Below are positions 23,668-35,906 of a stretch of DNA of 64,000 bases, piece after piece. Position numbers and translations under genes: made by a program. The notes beneath the pieces were generated by a model. That model saw only the letters and a list, made by a program, of their open reading frames with translations. It was not told where the DNA came from and made no database searches. The stretch is from Beta vulgaris subsp. vulgaris (lineage: Eukaryota; Streptophyta; Magnoliopsida; Caryophyllales; Amaranthaceae): assembly GCF_026745355.1 (NCBI RefSeq), contig NC_079208.1, forward strand, positions 47,959,169 to 48,023,168. The letters are read 5' to 3'. How positions within the stretch are numbered: position 1 is the first letter of the stretch; every line of letters starts with the position of its first letter.

Positions 23668-26340
23668 ATGTCCCAAATTACTCTCAAACTCAACTTTATG
23701 CAAACTTTAACAACAAAGATGACCTCAAATCTTTTTCTTACTCACTCTTCTCACACTTTCTTCCCAACACTCATCACATTACTCATCTTCTTCCTCTCAT
23801 CAACTCTATCTTTATCTGCCTCCATAGCGCCTCCGAAAAATATATCACCATCATCATCAACCCGAAAACCTTTCTCCAAAATTTACGCCTTTGGTGACTC
23901 CTACACTGATACTGGCAACACAGTATCAACCACTGGACCATCAGGGTTCAACTACGTTTCCAACCTTCCTTATGGTATGACCTTCTTCCATCACCCTACC
24001 AACCGCTACTCCGATGGACGCCTCGTAATCGACTTCGTTGCTGAGAAGCTCTCATTGCCTTTCATCCCGCCTTATCGCTCCGGTGGCGGAGGATTAAATG
24101 GCGTAAACTTCGCGGTGGCAGGGTCCACGGCTATAGAGCATAGGTTCTTTGTTAAGAACAATCTCACCTTGAATATTACCCCTGAGTCACTTGGAACTCA
24201 GTTAGGTTGGTTTAGCAAGTATTTGGAGAAGCAGGGGTGCAGTGATCAGCATAAGAATGATCCAATGAAGTGTAGTGTATTGTTTGATGATGCGTTGGTT
24301 TGGGTTGGAGAGATTGGAGCCAATGATTATGCTTATGCTTCTGAAACTGATGTAAACAAACGTGCCCTTCAGAGTTTGGCCATTACAAGAATATCAAATT
24401 TTCTTGAGGTAGGAGTAAACTTAACTACTCACTCGATCCATCATATTAACTACCATATTATTTACCATCACAATTTCAAATAGTAGAGTGACTTTTTAGC
24501 AAATTTTTTTAAGTCCCACATTCACTCTGCTAATTAGATCCTACACTCATAAATATATATTGTGCAGATGCTTCCATAACAAATTAACTTTAAAGTAAAA
24601 AGTGTGTACTATTCAAAATAAATTTACTTCATTACAAAACAACATTTTTGTGATAAGATTGCTTTTGTGGCTTACTAATCAAAAGAAAGCATCAACTCCA
24701 TTTATCCCCCAATAGTATTGTCCATGCAGGCTTACACAATTTTGATATTTGGTTGAGTGGAGTGGGTGAAAAGGTAAATTAGTAAGGTCCATATGTTTTA
24801 TGTGAAAACATAGTAATAGGACTTATGACTAAACAAGGATAGGAAAAATTAGTCTTAACATCATAGACTAAGGCGCACAAACACCCAGCGCCATCAACTT
24901 TGACTATTAGCCAAAATCTTGGTGCAGCAAGTGTCATAAATGACGTTGAAGCAAACTTTTCCAACACATGCTCACGTAATTAGGCTTCTAATTAAGGAAT
25001 AAATAGGATAAATGAAGGGAAAAAAAGGAGAATCGGACATAAAATTATTAAGGATTCCACGCTAAAGGCAAGAAAAGTGAATTTTAACGTCATTTTTTAT
25101 ACTCGTTGTACCCAAGCCAACAGTTTGTGATGTTTTGGCTACTAGTCAAAGTTTGTGACGTTGGGTACACCCGCACCATATTTTGTGGTGTTGAGGCTGT
25201 AAATGCGGGATGCACACTATAGAAGATGGTTAGGAGTTACTATAAATAAAGTTGGTTCCTTTTCTTGCAAATTTTAACTTGATAATTCAGTCCATAAGTT
25301 GAAATTGGATTTATACAGTTCTGAGTACTTCTGACAGATATACATCAACTTCCTGTAAGAATTACTGTCTCGGACTCCACGACTGCCAACTGCACAGCTA
25401 CCAAAGTCACCAAATTCATAATTGATATCCAACTTACATTTGCCTTACCTACATAGCTACACCTACGCACTGTAATTATGGTTACGGCCTGGGCTTAGGC
25501 GGGTTCAGCAACCGGCCACCAGGGTTGGTTTGCGTTGGCCTAACCCTGACTAGAATAGCTAGCTTCAAAGGTACATCTCGGTCATGGACCAGGCTTGGGC
25601 GAATGATGGGCGGGGTTAAAGAAGGCCAACGAGATTATATCAGACTATTACTCAGCATAACCAGCTTTGAGCTACTTGATAGTTCGATGGGGGTTGGTCT
25701 TAAGCCGGCCCATGTAGCCACCTCTACATGTAGGCAGCGGCAAAACAATTACAGATTTCATTACTAGGCATAACATTTATAGCTCTAATAGTATCCTAAT
25801 AAGTTCTCTTTTGTAATCTCTCACAACCTGCAGGCAATACTGAAGAAAGGAGCAAAACATGTAGTGGTACAAGGTTTGCCTCCTACAGGATGCCTAACAC
25901 TAGCAATGTATTTAGCTCCATCAGATGACCGAGACGACTTAGGCTGTGTTAGAAGCGTCAACACCCAGAGCTACACCCATAACACCCTCCTCCAAGCCAA
26001 ACTACAAGATCTTAGAAAGCAGTTCCCTCGGTCCCTCATTGTCTATGCCGATTATTACAATGCATACCGCGACATCATGAAGAGCTCAAGCAAGTACGGG
26101 TTCAAGGAAGCCTTCAAGACATGCTGTGGGTCTGGGAACGAGCCCTACAATTATGACTTCTTTGCAGCATGTGGGTCCCCCTCTTCGAGCCCGTGCCCCT
26201 ACCCTTCTCAGTACATCAACTGGGATGGGGTCCACTTGACAGAGGCCATGTATAAGGTAGTATCAGGGTTGCTTCTTCAAGGAGGGTATTCTCACCCTCC
26301 CTTTCAGGACTTGCTCAATAGAAAGAAGAATCAAGTATAA
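23668..26340 (+). CDS. GDSL esterase/lipase (SGNH hydrolase), secreted
   Basis: Two exons, 23668-24408 and 25834-26340, join in phase 0 across a 1425-bp GT-AG intron to give 415 residues (398 from the ATG at 23719). An N-terminal hydrophobic stretch (about residues 29-50) looks like a signal peptide, predicting an apoplastic or secretory enzyme. SGNH landmarks: block I FGDSYTDTGN with the nucleophile Ser78, block II Gly in NFAVAGS (about 152), block III GAND with Asn219, and block V DGVHLTEAMY with catalytic Asp378/His381. From memory it closely resembles the Arabidopsis At3g48460-type GDSL proteins, including VVQGLPPTGC and QYINWDGVHL. Substrate is unknown; the family hydrolyses esters of acyl or cell-wall substrates. 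All catalytic residues are present, so it is probably functional. Confidence 0.92.
24409..25833 (+). other. Intron of GDSL gene
   Basis: GTAGGAG donor and CTGCAG acceptor. A GC-richer patch (about 25480-25745) with GGGCTTAGGCGGGTTCAGC-like motifs differs in composition from the rest and may be a decayed repeat. No coding exon was found inside, and the flanking exons join cleanly without one. Confidence 0.75.
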
Positions 26341-27722
26341 GGTCTCCTAGTTAAAAAAAGTGTGAATTTTTACAACTAAGCTGAGAGACTTTTCTAATCT
26401 TGATAGATTACTACTAATAGTAATACAATTATCTGGACAACTTCGAGCTTTACACTTCAGTATCATTTAGATGCCACAGTATCTGGTCAGTTTGTATCAT
26501 TGTGGGACTTGGGCCCTTTCTACAGTTCTCTTTCTTTTCTGTTCTTTTCTTCTTATTTTGTTTCTTTTGTGTGTGAGTGTCCTTGATCGTTCTAACAAGC
26601 AAATAGATATTACTACCAGCAATTTGATGTGGATGAAAGATATATAAATACTATATTAAGTAGGGGACTGAGGAAAGCTTTCCCCAAAGAGAGATCACAT
26701 GAATGAGACTTCCCTTTTATTCATTTTTTCCCCCTTTGTTTGTCTGATCATAAGTGCACATAAGGACATAGCCTCATAAGTTTGCCGGCCCTACACAGTT
26801 CGATAAAGGGTCCACCACGAATTTACAGGTAACCAGAGGACCACTCCACACCGGTCTAACAGTAGTCCAGACCAGAGGACCACTTCATACCAGTCTAGTC
26901 CAGGTCGGTCGATGTGGTTTAAGCCCCAAAGATTTAAGGGTCAGTTTGGTTCATTGATTCAATCCCTCACCGAGACTCTACATGCCGGTTCCACACTAGG
27001 ATCAGGGCCAGACAAGCCCAGAGGCCAGGTTTGATCAGGCTTGGCTATCAAGGTGGGCCACCTCAAGCCACCTATTCGTGCATGTCTAATTTCAAGTGTC
27101 TAAACCGTCATACTATTATATATTTAAGGCAATCTAACGACTAGGACCATTTCTTAGGTTGTGCAAAGTAATTCACAACACAGGAAATCCCATCTTAACA
27201 GGCCCAAAATTCTAAAGTTCATTTAATATTATGCCATATTGTACTTTCTTTTGTATAAAATAATCTCAATATGATACCCTCATGATATGAATTTTTGTAT
27301 CACAATATTTTGCATTAACAGTTTATATGTTTAAGGCCCAGTGTTTACAATTAGCACAGCTAACGACATGCTCTATCTCAGCTGAATACAAAAGGGGGTG
27401 GGGGAGGAGAATCGAATCATGCACACGACACACCCCTAGGGGAGATAGAAGGACAAAACTTCCTTCTCATCCCAATATGAAATGGTATATCAAGATCATG
27501 ACCAAACTACTGAAAAAACAAGCGAGGAACGCAAGTACAATAAAGACTCGTACCATGTGGCAGAAACTCCAGCAGCAAAGTAAGAGAATGACAGTTGATA
27601 TATAATAAAACCATATACATATTTCTGCATTTGGGTGAAGCGGTCTTTGCAACTCAATATTCACAAATTTCTTAATTTACTTTTCTTTCAGACTGTACAA
27701 TGTCTTCCTGCTTTAGCACCAT
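26341..27722. other. Intergenic between GDSL and RING genes (convergent 3' ends)
   Basis: Contains both 3' UTRs. The patch 26780-27080 has repeated motifs such as CCAGAGGACCACT (twice, about 26833 and 26873) and GGCCAG-like blocks, probably a decayed repeat. No gene supported. Confidence 0.5.
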
Positions 27723-30700
27723 TTAGATTAAGTACTCATAATACATTAAGAACACAGCATCAGGAACATCTATTGGCAGACTGTTTATATAGAGATACAA
27801 ACGCAATATGTCCTCTTTCATAACGGTTTTTGGGTCAACCACATCAGTGCCACAAGTGAGAACCCACAGGTCCCCTGACTGAACTCTTTTTATACTACCC
27901 CGGCAAAATGGGCAGGATTCTGATCTCAAATTCCTGTAAGATGCAAAATTTAAGGAAACTTATTTATAGGACAATTGGCTAATTGAGGTTTTCAAAGAGG
28001 GCATTTATCTACAAATTTAGACTTAATCAAACTTACCAGTCCCGGTAGCAGTTGATGCACATTGAATGACAGCAATTGGGCAATACCATCTTGGTGCAAG
28101 GCTCCAAGCAGATTCCACATTCATCTTCTCTCTCAAAATCAATGTCTGAAAGCTTTCTACTCTTCTGAGCAATCTTCCGGACTATCGATTCTGAACTACT
28201 ACTCACATTGGCACCATTGTTTAGCTCAGACATATTCCCATGGAGTCGCTGAAGATAGGGTAAGATAATAGCTGCAGATTAACATGCAAGGATAAAATTA
28301 ACTTTTCAAAATCTGAACGTAGACTAGCAGGTAGCAGCTGCTGCTTCTTTGTTTTTTTTGGTTGGGGGGGAGGGATAAAATAACTTGTTATAACAAGTCA
28401 TGAATTTTTAAGAATCTAATTTTGACAAGTAACAGTTGATAGTGTACGAACATCATCTTATCTTAAGCAAGAAGCAAGAGCTTTAAATACATACAGCACA
28501 AATGTTTCTCCAGCAGATGATTTGAAATTTTTTGAAAACTTGGACAATTAGCAGAAAAAATAGGTATATTGCCCTGTCTTTTAACAAATACTTTCTCAAT
28601 TTTTTTAGGTCTACCATTTCTTATTGCAAGTTTGCCGACGCACAACTTTGAGCATTGAGGTCTCTCATTATGTACAAGTAAAAATTTATAAAAAATTTGA
28701 TAATATATATTGACAAATTTAAGAACATCCCACATGACTATGTATTCCTTACTTATAAATCAAAAACGATGGTGTTAATTCAACTGGCATAGCCAGAATG
28801 CACACTTTTTGTAAGTGACACCATCAGACAGCCAACTGCCAGCAAACATAGCTTTATGTAACTACGGTGCTTCTTTTTTATAAACTTGTTGATTTTGCTT
28901 TTTCTATAAAGAAACAGTATGCAAGTGTTGGACCTAAGATCCTGTCCAAACCTGCCAAACCACGAAGGCTGGGGGAAAAAATAGTCTGACCATAGGCAAA
29001 AATAATTAGCCTCTCCAGAGTGCCTAAAATGGAAATGTAGCTCTTAAGGCTCAAAAGTCTGCAATGCTAGGCAAGTGCCAAAGAGGTGGTAACCTCATGC
29101 TGAACTTCCTGAGTTCTTGCTTGCATTTCTCTTCTCACCATGTCCTCTCTCTACAACCTGAAGTTTCTCCATTAGCTATTTATCCAATTAAAGGATTCTC
29201 CACCACCTGTAGTGTACTTCTTAATGGTAAACAAGACAAACCTTAAGATATGCAAGAAGGCATGTAAGAGACACTACCAATCGTATGTAATGTTTAATCA
29301 GAGAAGCTATGTTACTCAGACTCTTCATTTTTCCCCAAATACTCATGTCAGATCCTCTACTCCAACATGGGAATTGATAACAGCCAATTTGGACACTTGG
29401 ATACATACCAGCATTCGACATAAGTACTGAGCTTGAGTAACATAGCTGAGAAGTCAATCAGCAATTGGCATTCTAGCTGCAGCAATTGAAGACAATTGCA
29501 AGCAAGCACTAAGAATGGTACCCCAAGAAGCAATGGCAACAACCCATAAAGAGGCATCAGATTGTAGTTCAGTTCTGCTCCCACCAAATTTCACCAATAA
29601 AGGGAAAAATAGAACCAGCCAACAATTAGAGTGGCCAGACACCATCCAATCACTAGGACATCTCTTGAAGAATGATTGGATGAACATAGAAGTGGCATAG
29701 GCAAAGGAAGCCACCAATGAGATCTGCCTGGTTCCCCTATGTTGGCACAAGAGACTATACTCAACTGTCTAGTTATGGAAGATAAGTAGAAAGACATGTA
29801 AAGACACATGTGCAAAAGTGTTTCCTCCTACAAATCTCCAACAGTTCAGCAACCTTTAAAATGATCCACCATTAGTGATACGATCAATTTCAGACAGCTC
29901 CTATATAGAAGTCTTTTATTCGTCTTGGATCTAATTGAATCCAAACAACAAGGTGGTAGAAGTCAGCACCGATGGACTGAGGTTGAAGGCCTTCCTGAAA
30001 TAGCTATTATAGAACTTACACACATAAGAATCAAGAATGGTCTTCTCGTAAAACAGCTGAGCAACAAAGGAGTTTGGGTTATACCGAGGACTAAAACAGT
30101 CTATATCAAGAACTTACGACGTCCTCGGGAAGGTAGCTAACATTGTTTATAATAGAAAAGTGAATGAAATATTTACCAGTGGTTAAAAACCAGAGCTAGT
30201 TTTCACCTAGTTATCTATGCTAGAAAGGGAGATTTCCAAAATGACTTTAGTTATAGAAGAAACATAGTCAAATAAAAGATGTGGCAGGAGAATGGGATAC
30301 ATTCCCTAAGAGGCTAAGATGCTTATGCTTAATTTCCAAGGTACACAGATGGAACACTTTCGTCTTAGCACTGTGCAAGAAAGCCAAGGATTGGTTGGAA
30401 GAGCATGAAATTATTCCCACAGCACAAGCTGAAACACTTACTTCAGCAGAAACAAGAAGATGATCGTGCTCAAGCTTTACTACGAAATTTAGAATTGAAG
30501 CCATCAGACCCAATAATATATTCTGTCATTCAAATGAGTAAAATAATCAGCTACCAATTGTTAGAGGCCCAGGCTTAAAAAGCTTTCTCAATGTCCCAAC
30601 TGGGAATAAGTAGTTAAGTCGCATAGATGTTCAGTGAAAACAACTTCTTCCTTGTATTTAATTAAATCTTCTTCTTCTACCTAGAGGCAACCAACACTTT

Positions 30701-32366
30701 GCACACAATATGAAACACCATAAGACAGCAGCTTTTAGCAATCTGCACAGCCAACTCAAGTAAGGAGTGACCTTTATATAGCTGTGTGAAACACCTGCGG
30801 GGAGAAGGAAGAGGGGATGGGCCACCAAAACTAAATGATATAGAAGAAGTCAGGGTTAAACATTTACGCTTTGTTTGGATAGCAATCATGATTCATGAAC
30901 ATTGGAACAGTTTTATTTATTCAGAGAGGAAGGAAATGAATCCTTCTCATTGCCTTCTCTTCTCTTGCTCCATGTTACATCCAAACAAGGACAAATGGAT
31001 GCCTCACTTCCCCTTCCTTCCTTTTCCTTCCAATTTCCTCAATCCAGATTCCACACACTCTTGAGTACATGACACAGATGACAAAGCAATAGTATCTTCA
31101 TATTTATCCCAAGAAAGAATGAGTTTGAATAATTTAAAACATTAGAATATTGTAAAGGTTTTCTATATGATGATTGTCATTATATCTCACCAAAAATTCT
31201 CAGCTAGGAATCTTGCGACCAATTACTATTTGCACTTACAGTAAAATAAACCTAAAAGTTACAAGTGCAGATGAACATACCATAGAATTCCCTCAATGTT
31301 GCTCTCCTCCCATATGACGACATATCTGGTCTACCATCTGCATTTACCTGTAAGCTATGAAAACATATTATTTTGGGAAACATGATCTTCTAATACAACT
31401 TTTCCTTTCATGTCCCTGAAACATGAAAAGCGACAAAGCAAGACTCAAGAAACTAACCTTATATATGACTACATAGAAAAGATTGAAACAGCTTGTGAGT
31501 AGGCATGTACATGAGCAATCTATCCACTGGAGCAAGTAAAGGATAAGGGGTGCCAAGTCACTGTGAACTACTTTCATCTGAAGCCAATTTCCACTTTTGT
31601 TTCTTGGAATAGAAGCAGCCCTAGAAACGAGGGGAGAAATTGAGAGTCAAGCAGCCATTACAACCAATAATAACTGTAACGAAGCACATATCAGCAAATC
31701 CTCTTTTTGTTTCCTTTAAACACTATCAAATCAAAAGGCCTGCAAAGAGACGTCTTAGAAAGAACAAAAACAAATAGCTCCCCTGCAAATGCTGCCAGAC
31801 AATCCAACCATTCCTGCTAGAACTATAATTAAACCGGGAGAGATCACTCAATACAAAATATACTCCATGTAAAGCATCCACCACAAAAGTTTCAGAAATA
31901 TTGAATTTATGAAAGGAAATTCATTATCTAATGATATATGGTATAACAATATTAGAACATCAACGACCGCAACAAAACGAATTCCAAATTCAGAATAGCA
32001 AGTACAAGACAGTAATTAGTATATATAACTTCATCCACCTTAATAGCCAACTAGGTTGCACATAGACGGATACGGGTACGGATGCGGATACGGGTATGGA
32101 TGCGGATTCAGGTACGGTGATAGAAAATGGCAAGATTTTGAAATTTTAGGAAAGGGTACGCATACCCATACAGGATAAGTATCATATCGGGTACGGGTGC
32201 GAGTACGTGACCTAGAAGAAGTATCCATGCTACATAGATAGCCAAGACCCTCCAGTTTGTTTTATGTCAGCAAAAGCAGACAGCCACAAAAATATTTTCA
32301 TGATTCTTTCTATTTTTCATTAACCCCCAAAATCCATGGTTATAGACATCAACGTACATATTTCTA

Positions 32367-32398
<32 letters not shown>

Positions 32399-32766
32399 CC
32401 CAGAAAAGTAAACTAAAAATCAAATAATTCTCCCCCTTAACATCTCCAATCAAAGTCAAACATCATACAACAAGAAATGAACTTGGAAATTGGAAAAGAT
32501 TATATCACAACAAATTCAATAATTTCGCAACATGAAGTCCAACTTAGGTCGTCATAAGTAAGAAATAAGACTACAGAAGAACAAAAACGCAGTAAAGCAT
32601 CCAATTTTCAAGGCTAAAACTTTGAATTTGTGTCAAGTGATTATGATAAAAGAAAAATTAGAAAAAAGATTGAAACTTACAGCATATTGGCATGTTGTAC
32701 ATCAGCTTCAATAACTTTAAGAGATTCTTGGCAAGTAGAAGACTTTACAAGCTGATAACCCACCAT
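27723..32766 (-). CDS. RING-HC E3 ubiquitin-protein ligase
   Basis: Minus-strand gene with five coding exons: 32766-32681, 31620-31458, 31347-31281, 28271-28037 and 27933-27723. All introns are GT-AG and all phases match, giving 762 nt and 253 residues. The N-terminal half (LYLLQWIDCS..., DMSSYGRRATLREFY, ILPYLQRLHG) resembles plant AIRP2/At3g47160/At5g58787-type RING proteins as I recall them. The RING domain spans residues 157-194: C157-x2-C160, C172, H174, C177, C180, C191-x2-C194 (C3HC4). One oddity is Cys at 173, where relatives I recall have Gly before the His. Such proteins transfer ubiquitin from an E2 to substrates; AIRP2 acts in abscisic-acid and drought responses, but that role is not shown here. 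No disruption was seen, so it is likely functional. It is convergent with the GDSL gene. Confidence 0.93.
28272..31280 (-). other. Third intron of RING gene (3.0 kb)
   Basis: Long for this gene: the others are 1060, 110 and 103 bp. Several short ORFs on both strands (for example about 29357-29815 minus, 29925-30140 plus) have no recognised domain. A small element with CTTTGTTTGGAT / ATCCAAACAAGG ends lies at about 30870-30985. Probably accumulated old repeats. Confidence 0.6.
30870..30985. mobile_element. Possible short MITE in RING intron
   Basis: Imperfect inverted ends CGCTTTGTTTGGATAGCAA and TGTTACATCCAAACAAGGAC flank about 115 bp. A clear TSD was not identified. Confidence 0.35.
32063..32215. 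repeat. Degenerate hexamer repeat in first intron of RING gene
   Basis: Variants of ACGGGT/ACGGAT (for example GGATACGGGTACGGATGCGG) recur on both sides of a unique centre. The translation is Pro-Tyr/Arg-Thr low complexity, not a gene. Confidence 0.6.
32369..32397. repeat. Poly(A) run
   Basis: 29 consecutive A residues in the first intron of the RING gene. Length is likely variable or inexact. Confidence 0.9.
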
Positions 32767-33227
32767 TGATTAAAAACTCCTGTTCTTACTCTTTTTCTTA
32801 GCTTTAAAATTATAATCAATTAGTGAGCAAATAAAAGCTCCAAGAAATAAAAAGAAAACCCAGAAAAGTTGTCGTCTTTAATTTGATTTTTCGTATGAAA
32901 TTGAATTTGGAAATTTTTTATGGGTTTTTCAAAACAGGAGAAGTTTCTGGTTTTTGGGTTGTTTAGAAGGCTTGGTTTTGGTGCTTTTGCTGAGTCAGCG
33001 TCACAGCCTGGTATTTTGACAACAATGAGACCTAATCTAATCCCCTTCCAGTTTTAGAGCTCGAGAAATTTTGATAATTGATAGATGAGATGATAATTGA
33101 TTTAATTGTTGGTAACCAAATTTGATCTTTTATTTCTTTGAGGTGGCGTAATGACCTTATGCTCTTTTGCATCTTTTATCACTCTTTCTTTCATTAATCT
33201 GTATTTTAATCATATATCCTTTATTAA
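32767..33227 (-). promoter_or_regulatory. Upstream region of RING gene
   Basis: Contains the 5' UTR and promoter of the minus-strand RING gene. No canonical TATA box was picked with confidence. Confidence 0.4.
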
Positions 33228-33594
33228 AAAAAATTGCACCATATCACGTTACAAATTTTCAAATTTTTCATATATCCCAACATTTTAAAAAATACACCAA
33301 ATTACCCTTATGACTAACAAAGAGAGGCGGGGATGGTGGGGCGGTGGGGGGAAGGTGTTGGATGGATAGTTAGGGTTAATTAGGAGTTAGGTTAGGGTTA
33401 AGGGGGTTAAGTTTTATTTGATTTGATTAGGATTAGAGGGGGATTAGGGGTTAATAACTAACGGCGTTAGACTTCCGTTAGTGATAAGGATAGTTTGATG
33501 TATTTTTTAAAATGTCGGGGGTATATGTTGAATTTGAAAACTTGCAAGTTATATGGCGCAAAAAGAAATTGTCAAGGTATATGGTGAAATAACC
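33228..33594. mobile_element. Short MULE-like element with telomere-like core
   Basis: 367 bp, about 460 bp upstream of the RING start codon. Ends are imperfect inverted repeats (TTGCACCATATCACG ... and its complement in GGTATATGGTGAAATAACC; the inner block ATTTTAAAAAATACA matches strongly). Flanks CTTTATTAA / GTTCATTAA are a 7/9 TSD. The interior has TTAGGG-like repeats and the CTAACGGCGTTAG palindrome shared with the other two elements. Confidence 0.65.
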
Positions 33595-34125
33595 GTTCAT
33601 TAAACTATGAGTATATTTAGAAGTATAAACTTTTAAGGTTTTTTATACGATATTCATGTTTAGTCAATGTTAAGTTTTTGTTAATTTCGTAATTTTTAGT
33701 TTTATAGACTTACATAGTAGAAAGGGATATAAGTTCTTCGACTTAAAAAGAGTTGACATAATGAAGCAATAGGCTAAATTTTTTTGTTAGAAAATTTATC
33801 TCCTAATATAAGTCTAAAAAACTAGAGTGTAAAATAAATAACGAAAAACTTAATGTTGGTTTCGGAAGGATACAACATAAAACAAATAAATAATTCAATG
33901 GTAAAACTTGGATAAAGAATGTTGGGTGTACAACATGAATACACAGGATTACCTTACAGAAAAACCAAAATTTTAAGTGTCATAAGTCATATTTCCTCCG
34001 TTTTTTAATAAGTGATATGTTTTTCTTTTATGAAAATGTTATAATAAGTGAAACATGGTTAAAAGTAGTAAAAAATACTTCGCTTTCACAAATTCTTATG
34101 TATGGTTATAGGTGTGGCCGGCCCA
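33595..34125. other. Intergenic with Stowaway remnant
   Basis: About 33990-34085 contains TTTCCTCCGTTTTTTAATAAGTGATATG and an AATAAGTGAAAC stretch, resembling one end of a Stowaway-type MITE. No gene seen. Confidence 0.45.
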
Positions 34126-34134
34126 TATATAAGG
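34126..34134 (+). promoter_or_regulatory. TATA box-like element
   Basis: TATATAAGG lies about 250 bp upstream of the ATG at 34378. A start site near 34157 would give a pyrimidine-rich leader of about 220 nt containing the TTC microsatellite. Confidence 0.5.
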
Positions 34135-34282
34135 CCTACGCAAATTTCCATTTGCATTGCTCCCTAAGCCCATCCTCTTCAACTCTCTCCTTCACCGTAA
34201 ATAAGAAAGTCCAGCAGAGTACTCAACACTCTGACACAGGCACAGTTTCACTCGATCTCTCTTTTCTTCATTCAACACAGTT

Positions 34283-34352
34283 TCACTCTCTTCTTCTTCT
34301 TCTTCTTCTTCTTCTTCTTCTTCTTCTTCTTCTTCTTCTCCTCCTCCTCTCC
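34283..34352 (+). repeat. (TTC)n / (TCC)n microsatellite in a probable 5' UTR
   Basis: A long run of CTT/TTC triplets followed by CTC triplets lies just before the ATG at 34378. CT-rich leaders are common in plant genes. Confidence 0.88.
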
Positions 34353-34377
34353 TTTGATCTATTTTGAAGCTTCAATA

Positions 34378-34545
34378 ATGGCGAAGCCGCATAACTCCAA
34401 CGACGACGCACCTCCTACTATTAATGATGCTCCTCATGTTGATTTACGCAGCTCAACGAACCTTCTTCTCCGACTCGCTGCTGGAAAGCTTCGGCAGCCT
34501 TATAAGCCTATGCGTTTCTTCCGTCGGCAGCGCCCCAAACTCTAG
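34378..34545 (+). CDS. Short hypothetical protein, possibly a truncated gene
   Basis: The ATG sits in a good plant context (AATAATGGCG) and follows a TATA-like box and CT-rich leader. The 55-residue product starts MAKPHNSNDD and ends in a basic stretch (KPMRFFRRQRPKL). I do not recognise a family. No membrane segment or signal peptide is evident. The stop codon is 17 bp before the terminus of a copia LTR (34563), so the native gene may have continued and lost its 3' part to that insertion. Alternatively it is a genuine small protein, or a first exon with an unrecognised donor. Confidence 0.45.
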   Translation: MAKPHNSNDDAPPTINDAPHVDLRSSTNLLLRLAAGKLRQPYKPMRFFRRQRPKL

Positions 34546-34660
34546 ATAACTCCCTTGGATTCTGTTTATTATAACGGATGTGAAAAAGAACAAATAATTG
34601 GATGCAAAACAAAGAAAAAACGCACACAGATTTACGTGGTTCACCAATAAAGTTTTGGCT

Positions 34661-35015
34661 ACGTCCACGGATAGAGAGAGAATATTCTTTTATTAATATG
34701 AGGAAAAATCAGATTACAAAGTAATTAAGACTTAATTCGTAGTATAAACAAACTAGGTTTAAATTTATTTATACACCGCTTAGGAAAACGTGTTTCCGCG
34801 TCAAAACTGACTACCGTCCGATCGGGTCGGGCTACATTACGTCCACGGACAGAGAGAGAGAATGGTTTTACTGATATGAGGAAAAATCATATATATTACA
34901 GAGTGATTAAGACTTAATTTGTAGTATAAAGAAACTAGGTTTAAAACCTATTTATACCCTGCTAAGTAAAACATGTTTCTGCGTCAGAAATGACTACCAC
35001 CTGATCGGGTCAGAC
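34661..35015. repeat. 178-bp imperfect tandem duplication inside the copia LTR
   Basis: ACGTCCACGG...AGAGAGAGAATR...GATATGAGGAAAAATCA...GACTTAATT begins at 34661 and again at 34839, with visible divergence between copies. Confidence 0.8.
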
Positions 35016-35226
35016 AATATCAGCCCAAACGGGCGGCCTATTTCCAAAAACCCAGAACTGCATGCGGGCCCGATCGGGAGGCCTTCACTCGTTCGTCGTT
35101 CGGTAACTACGCCCGACGCCATCAGGCGCCCTACAAAATAGCCTGTTGGGCATCTTCGACCCCACCCGATCAGGCGGGTCTGCGAACACGCATTTCGTCA
35201 AACAGATTCAAGGCATAACTCCTACA

Positions 35227-35240
35227 AATCTCCACCTTGA
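35227..35240 (-). other. Polypurine tract of copia fragment
   Basis: On the minus strand CAAGGTGGAGATT directly precedes TGTAGGAG. The GGTGGAGATTTGT arrangement is a familiar plant copia PPT-LTR junction. Confidence 0.7.
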
Positions 35241-35648
35241 TTTGAATCCTCTCACAATAAACCAGAAAACCAGATAACAAATGCATTGATCACAATGCCA
35301 GATTTTCCCTGAAAGACAATCAGACCAGATTTGTCCCCTTAAGGACACCAGATTAGCCCCTAAGGACCTCAGACTTTTCCCACAAAGGGAAACTAACAAT
35401 TACAAACATTAAGCAAGTTCAAACAATGTTGAAACTTACTATACAGACGCGGTTTGGTGAACATATCACAGGATTATTAATTGTACCTACCTTCTTCATC
35501 TTAATTCTTGTCTCACTTCTCATAAAATCAGTCTCACTTTTGTTGTAAATTGGGCTGGCCATTAATACTATTAATTTGCGAGGTATTGTGCTATGAACTG
35601 ATATTTTAGGGGAAGGGTAATTTAGGTATTATCTTAATGAATAGTTTA

Positions 35649-35905
35649 TGGAATAAGCTAGGTAGTTCTGCTAAGGAAATTACTTTATATCTAGGGTTAG
35701 TTAGAGAGACAAAGGTATATTGAATATTGATAAGAAAAATTGGGTGAGCTCCTGTAGTTCAATTGGGAGAGAACCAAGCCTCTCGAAAGCTTCAATATCG
35801 GTTACTTTCGCTATTTTTACTATTATTATTCAATCAAAGTTCATCTTCTTCCTTAATTTCTCTGTTTTTTATTATAATATGTCCAAGCTATGTTAATTCA
35901 TAGCA
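35649..35905 (+). repeat. 5' LTR of TR-GAG-like element
   Basis: 257 bp, same length as the 3' copy, with scattered substitutions. Confidence 0.85.
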
Positions 35906-35906
35906 A

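Larger units (their letters stand above)
34563..35510 (-). mobile_element. 3' end of a truncated Ty1/copia element
   Basis: Minus orientation. A 664-bp LTR (34563-35226; TGTAGGAG...AAACA on the minus strand) is preceded by a polypurine tract. Upstream of that (about 35510-35400) is the C-terminal end of a copia polyprotein (MFTKPRLYSKFQHCLNL-like). The rest of the element and its other LTR are missing, so it is truncated near 35510 and no TSD can be checked. Confidence 0.72.

Noticed and set aside
29357..29815. Several overlapping ORFs in the large RING intron
   Set aside because: Overlapping frames with no recognisable domain; the flanking exons splice cleanly without them.
32040..32228. 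Pro-Tyr/Arg-Thr-rich minus-strand ORF
   Set aside because: Translation of a degenerate hexamer repeat within an intron.
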